A stretch of DNA of 64,000 nucleotides from Clostridiales bacterium (GTDB taxonomy: Bacteria > Bacillota > Clostridia > Peptostreptococcales > Anaerovoracaceae), in the NCBI GenBank assembly GCA_009911365.1, contig QXXF01000023.1:25184-89183 (forward strand). The letters run 5' to 3'. Below, one piece after another: positions 62,238 through 64,000 of the stretch (the stretch's first letter is position 1; each line of letters opens with the position of its first letter). The position numbers and the translations under genes are program-made. Under the pieces are notes generated by a model that saw only the letters and a program-made list of their open reading frames with translations, was not told where the DNA came from and did not search any database.

Positions 62238-62266
62238 GTTACGATAAGTAACAGCATTGTTATAAT
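62238..62266 (+). promoter_or_regulatory. Extended -10 promoter for second XRE gene
   Basis: TG-T-TATAAT (-10 at 62261-62266) with a small GTTAC-N5-GTAAC dyad just upstream. The -35 is weak. Confidence 0.5.
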
Positions 62267-62327
62267 GCGTATATGGACTATCGGAGTGTATAGTAATATG
62301 CTTAGAAAAATAAGGAGGAACGTTATT

Positions 62328-62987
62328 ATGACAATGGGAGCAAAAATAAAACAATTAAGAAGTAAAAAAGGACTTTCTCAGGAAAAGCTTGCAGAAAAAC
62401 TAAATGTATCCCGATCAGCAGTTGCAAAATGGGAAGCAGATGGCGGTATTCCTGAGATTGATAATTTATTACAGCTATCATTAGTTTTTGGCATTAGTAT
62501 AGATGAATTGGTTGGAAATGCTAATGGGCAAAATAATAGCAACGAAGCAAAAACGGTGAATAGTGAAGCTCATGACTTTGGGAATCAATGCTATGATATA
62601 GAACTTGCAGGTTGGAATGATGGAGTGTACAGCGTTTATATTATCGCAGAAGATACAGATTTCTTGTACTATTATCAATATTCAGATAAAGTGAATAGTA
62701 TATATGGAATGATAGGCAGAAAATATATTACATCTGTCTTGCCAGTCAATGGGAAGAAAATGGAGAAGCCATATATAAAGGAAATCAGCAGAGATTTTTT
62801 TTGCGGCAAATCAGTTAAGATAGAGTTAGCAAAAAGGGAGGGAGTGATAAGAGGATTTCTTGATTTTCGAGATGATGATTATCGCAATGCTGTGATTCAC
62901 TCATTTGAAGAAGACATACTACATTTACAATTTGGTGGGACATTGAACATTGATGATATAACCAAGATTGAGAACCTTAATGATTAA
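62328..62987 (+). CDS. XRE-family regulator, AT-rich insertion in the element
   Basis: 219 residues. N-terminal HTH 'IKQLRSKKGLSQEKLAEKLNVSRSAVAKWEADGGIPEI' then an acidic, tyrosine-rich C-terminal domain of ~140 residues ('GWNDGVYSVYIIAEDTDFLYYYQYSDKV') that I do not recognise; it may sense a ligand or be a membrane-free effector domain. The gene is AT-rich in a GC-rich element, with its own promoter and terminator, so it looks like separate cargo. AAGGAGG precedes ATG 62328. Confidence 0.82.
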   Translation: MTMGAKIKQLRSKKGLSQEKLAEKLNVSRSAVAKWEADGGIPEIDNLLQLSLVFGISIDELVGNANGQNNSNEAKTVNSEAHDFGNQCYDIELAGWNDGVYSVYIIAEDTDFLYYYQYSDKVNSIYGMIGRKYITSVLPVNGKKMEKPYIKEISRDFFCGKSVKIELAKREGVIRGFLDFRDDDYRNAVIHSFEEDILHLQFGGTLNIDDITKIENLND

Positions 62988-63062
62988 CAAAAAGTTCCAG
63001 TCTGACGAACTGACAATCCATCAAAAAACTAAATAGCTCGCCGCCTACCAGCGGCACACCCA

Positions 63063-63098
63063 AGCAGGAAATCTGAAAAGGTATCCTGCTCTTTTTTT
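63063..63098 (+). terminator. Terminator after second XRE gene
   Basis: AGCAGGA (63063-63069) pairs with TCCTGCT (63084-63090), then CTTTTTTT. Confidence 0.8.
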
Positions 63099-63130
63099 GC
63101 CCGGAATCCGGGAGAAAGGAGGGCGCACGC

Positions 63131-63724
63131 TTGCCATGCCCGCACTGTAAAATCACAATCATTAAGCGGAGCAACAACGAATCCGCTGTTTCTGCCGCCG
63201 CTTACCAGAGCGGCGAAAAGCTGTTCTCTGAATACGACCAAGAACAGAAATACTATCCCTACAAGAACGAAGTCACCCATAAAGAAATCATGCTCCCGCC
63301 CCATGCGCCGCCAGAGTATGCCGACCGCAATACTTTATGGAACTCTGCCGAAGCGCAGGAAAAACAATGGAACTCCCAGCTTGCCCGGAGGTTCGTGCTT
63401 GCCATCCCAAGGGAAATCCCCCCGGAACAGTACGCCGACCTTATCCGTGACTACTGCCGGGAGTTTTTTGTTTCTAAGGGCATGATTGCCGACTTTGCCA
63501 TCCACGACAAGGGGGACGGAAAAACGCACGGACAGAACCGGCAACAGACAGCGGCAACGGGACGGAAAAAATCCCGGAGGAATTTACGCCAGTGCCGGAG
63601 CAGATGGAGCTTCCATTCTGAAAAAATCCGGTCAGGGACAGCCCGTTGCACACTCCGTTGCTATCCCGTTGCCGAGCCGGTTGCCGGGGGAAATCCCGTA
63701 ACTGCGGGCTTTTCTCCCCTTTAA
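63131..63724 (+). pseudogene. MobA/MobL-family relaxase, 5' part fused by deletion
   Basis: Start TTG 63131 with AAAGGAGG upstream. 'PCPHCKITIIKRSNNESAVSAAAYQSGEKLFSEYD' and 'MLPPHAPPEYADRNTLWN', then 'FVLAIPREIPPEQYADL' and 'MIADFAIHDKGDG' are the N-terminal relaxase domain. Just where the metal-binding 'HAHI' motif should follow GDG, homology ends (about 63512). The frame then reads unrelated sequence to 63724. A full relaxase of this type has 450 or more residues. Nicking activity must be lost. Confidence 0.82.
63512..63621 (+). pseudogene. 3' tail of another element gene
   Basis: In a different frame from the relaxase, codons from about 63512 to TGA 63619-63621 read 'TEPATDSGNGTEKIPEEF' and end 'TPVPEQMELPF'. 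The acidic tail ending Leu-Pro-Phe resembles single-stranded-DNA-binding proteins. The rest of that gene is absent, consistent with a deletion joining it to the relaxase. Confidence 0.5.
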
Positions 63725-63941
63725 CAACCAAAAGCAACAGAAAAATAGAAGAAAAAGTATAAAATAACCCAACCGCCAGACAAGGATTAGTTTCAAGGTT
63801 TTCCTGCGCCCGTTGCCGGACTTCGTTGCCGCTGTTCCCTGTCAGGCTTTTTCATGTGCGCGAGCAACGAGCCAAGGGAGTATGCTTGCATATCCATTTG
63901 GCGACTGCTGCGACAACGACAGTTATGGAGGACAACTGCCT
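63622..63941. other. Element intergenic region
   Basis: CCCG/CGGG small stem with CTTTTCT near 63695-63720 may terminate transcription. No gene seen in the rest; many CGTTGCCG-type words occur. Confidence 0.45.
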
Positions 63942-64000
63942 ATGGCGAATAAAAAAATAAATGTTGATGAAAAAAGATATTCAGATATTCCGGTCTGGCG
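63942..64000 (+). CDS. Start of a gene running off the window (possible excisionase)
   Basis: ATG 63942 follows GGAGG. The 19 visible residues 'MANKKINVDEKRYSDIPVW' recall excisionase openings such as '..VPIWEK', and an excisionase-integrase pair would be expected at this end of the element. Too short to be sure. Confidence 0.4.
   Translation, partial: MANKKINVDEKRYSDIPVW

Overview
The window looks like a chromosome segment from a low-to-medium GC anaerobic Firmicute, most likely a Clostridia. The left end carries mnmG-rsmG-noc-parA-parB with two parS-type palindromes, an arrangement typical of the replication-origin region of Firmicutes. Shine-Dalgarno sites are strong (AGGAGG-like), and the metabolic genes are peptidases, amidohydrolases and cation-coupled symporters, which suggests an amino-acid or peptide fermenter. 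I cannot name the species from sequence alone.

Layout. 1-4.6 kb: origin-proximal housekeeping genes and a SprT-like zinc protein. 4.6-7.2 kb: a 94-bp tetranucleotide repeat inside a tiny reading frame, a very strong hairpin, and a secreted Ig-like/leucine-rich-repeat surface protein. 7.4-13.1 kb: an alcohol dehydrogenase relic, then a sigma-54 activator next to a -24/-12 promoter driving an NhaC-type antiporter and an amidohydrolase interrupted by a stop. 13.2-28.9 kb: a plastic zone with several copies and relics of AAA-ATPase/PD-(D/E)XK proteins, a frameshifted ECF sigma factor with its probable anti-sigma partner, a MATE exporter behind a terminator-containing leader, a TfoX-C protein, a DUF2500 protein and a decayed ABC exporter pair. 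28.9-34.7 kb: a second sigma-54 activator, paired upstream dyads and a -24/-12 promoter driving a GPH symporter, a P1 (DmpA-like) peptidase and an M18 aminopeptidase. 34.8-44.4 kb: relics of a hydrolase, a symporter and a PIN toxin, then a LuxR regulator and a six-gene transporter/peptidase/cyclase cluster whose last three genes are broken. 44.7-48.9 kb: two tandem secreted thioredoxin-like/FnIII paralogues with duplicated promoters, and an RNHCP zinc protein behind a possible leader-peptide attenuator. 48.9-52 kb: a broken M20 hydrolase, an MFS carrier lacking its middle, and an aminotransferase stub.

52.1-59.2 kb is an AT-rich, compact, single-promoter operon: small HTH protein, nuclease-methyltransferase fusion, second DNA methyltransferase, DUF262 protein, and MAE_28990-type HEPN protein. 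This is the best candidate for an under-described defence system. The HEPN gene carries an amber codon directly before its catalytic RNxxxH motif. 59.2-64 kb is GC-richer and belongs to an integrative/conjugative element (XRE regulator, small zinc-ribbon protein, RepA-N-like initiator, DUF3847-like protein, MobA/MobL relaxase), with an apparent deletion fusing the relaxase 5' end to an unrelated 3' tail. A gene starting at 63942 runs off the end.

Two themes run through the window. First, nearly twenty genes are broken by nonsense codons, frameshifts or internal deletions; real decay and assembly error cannot be told apart here. Second, a dispersed family of short hairpin repeats sits in at least five intergenic gaps.
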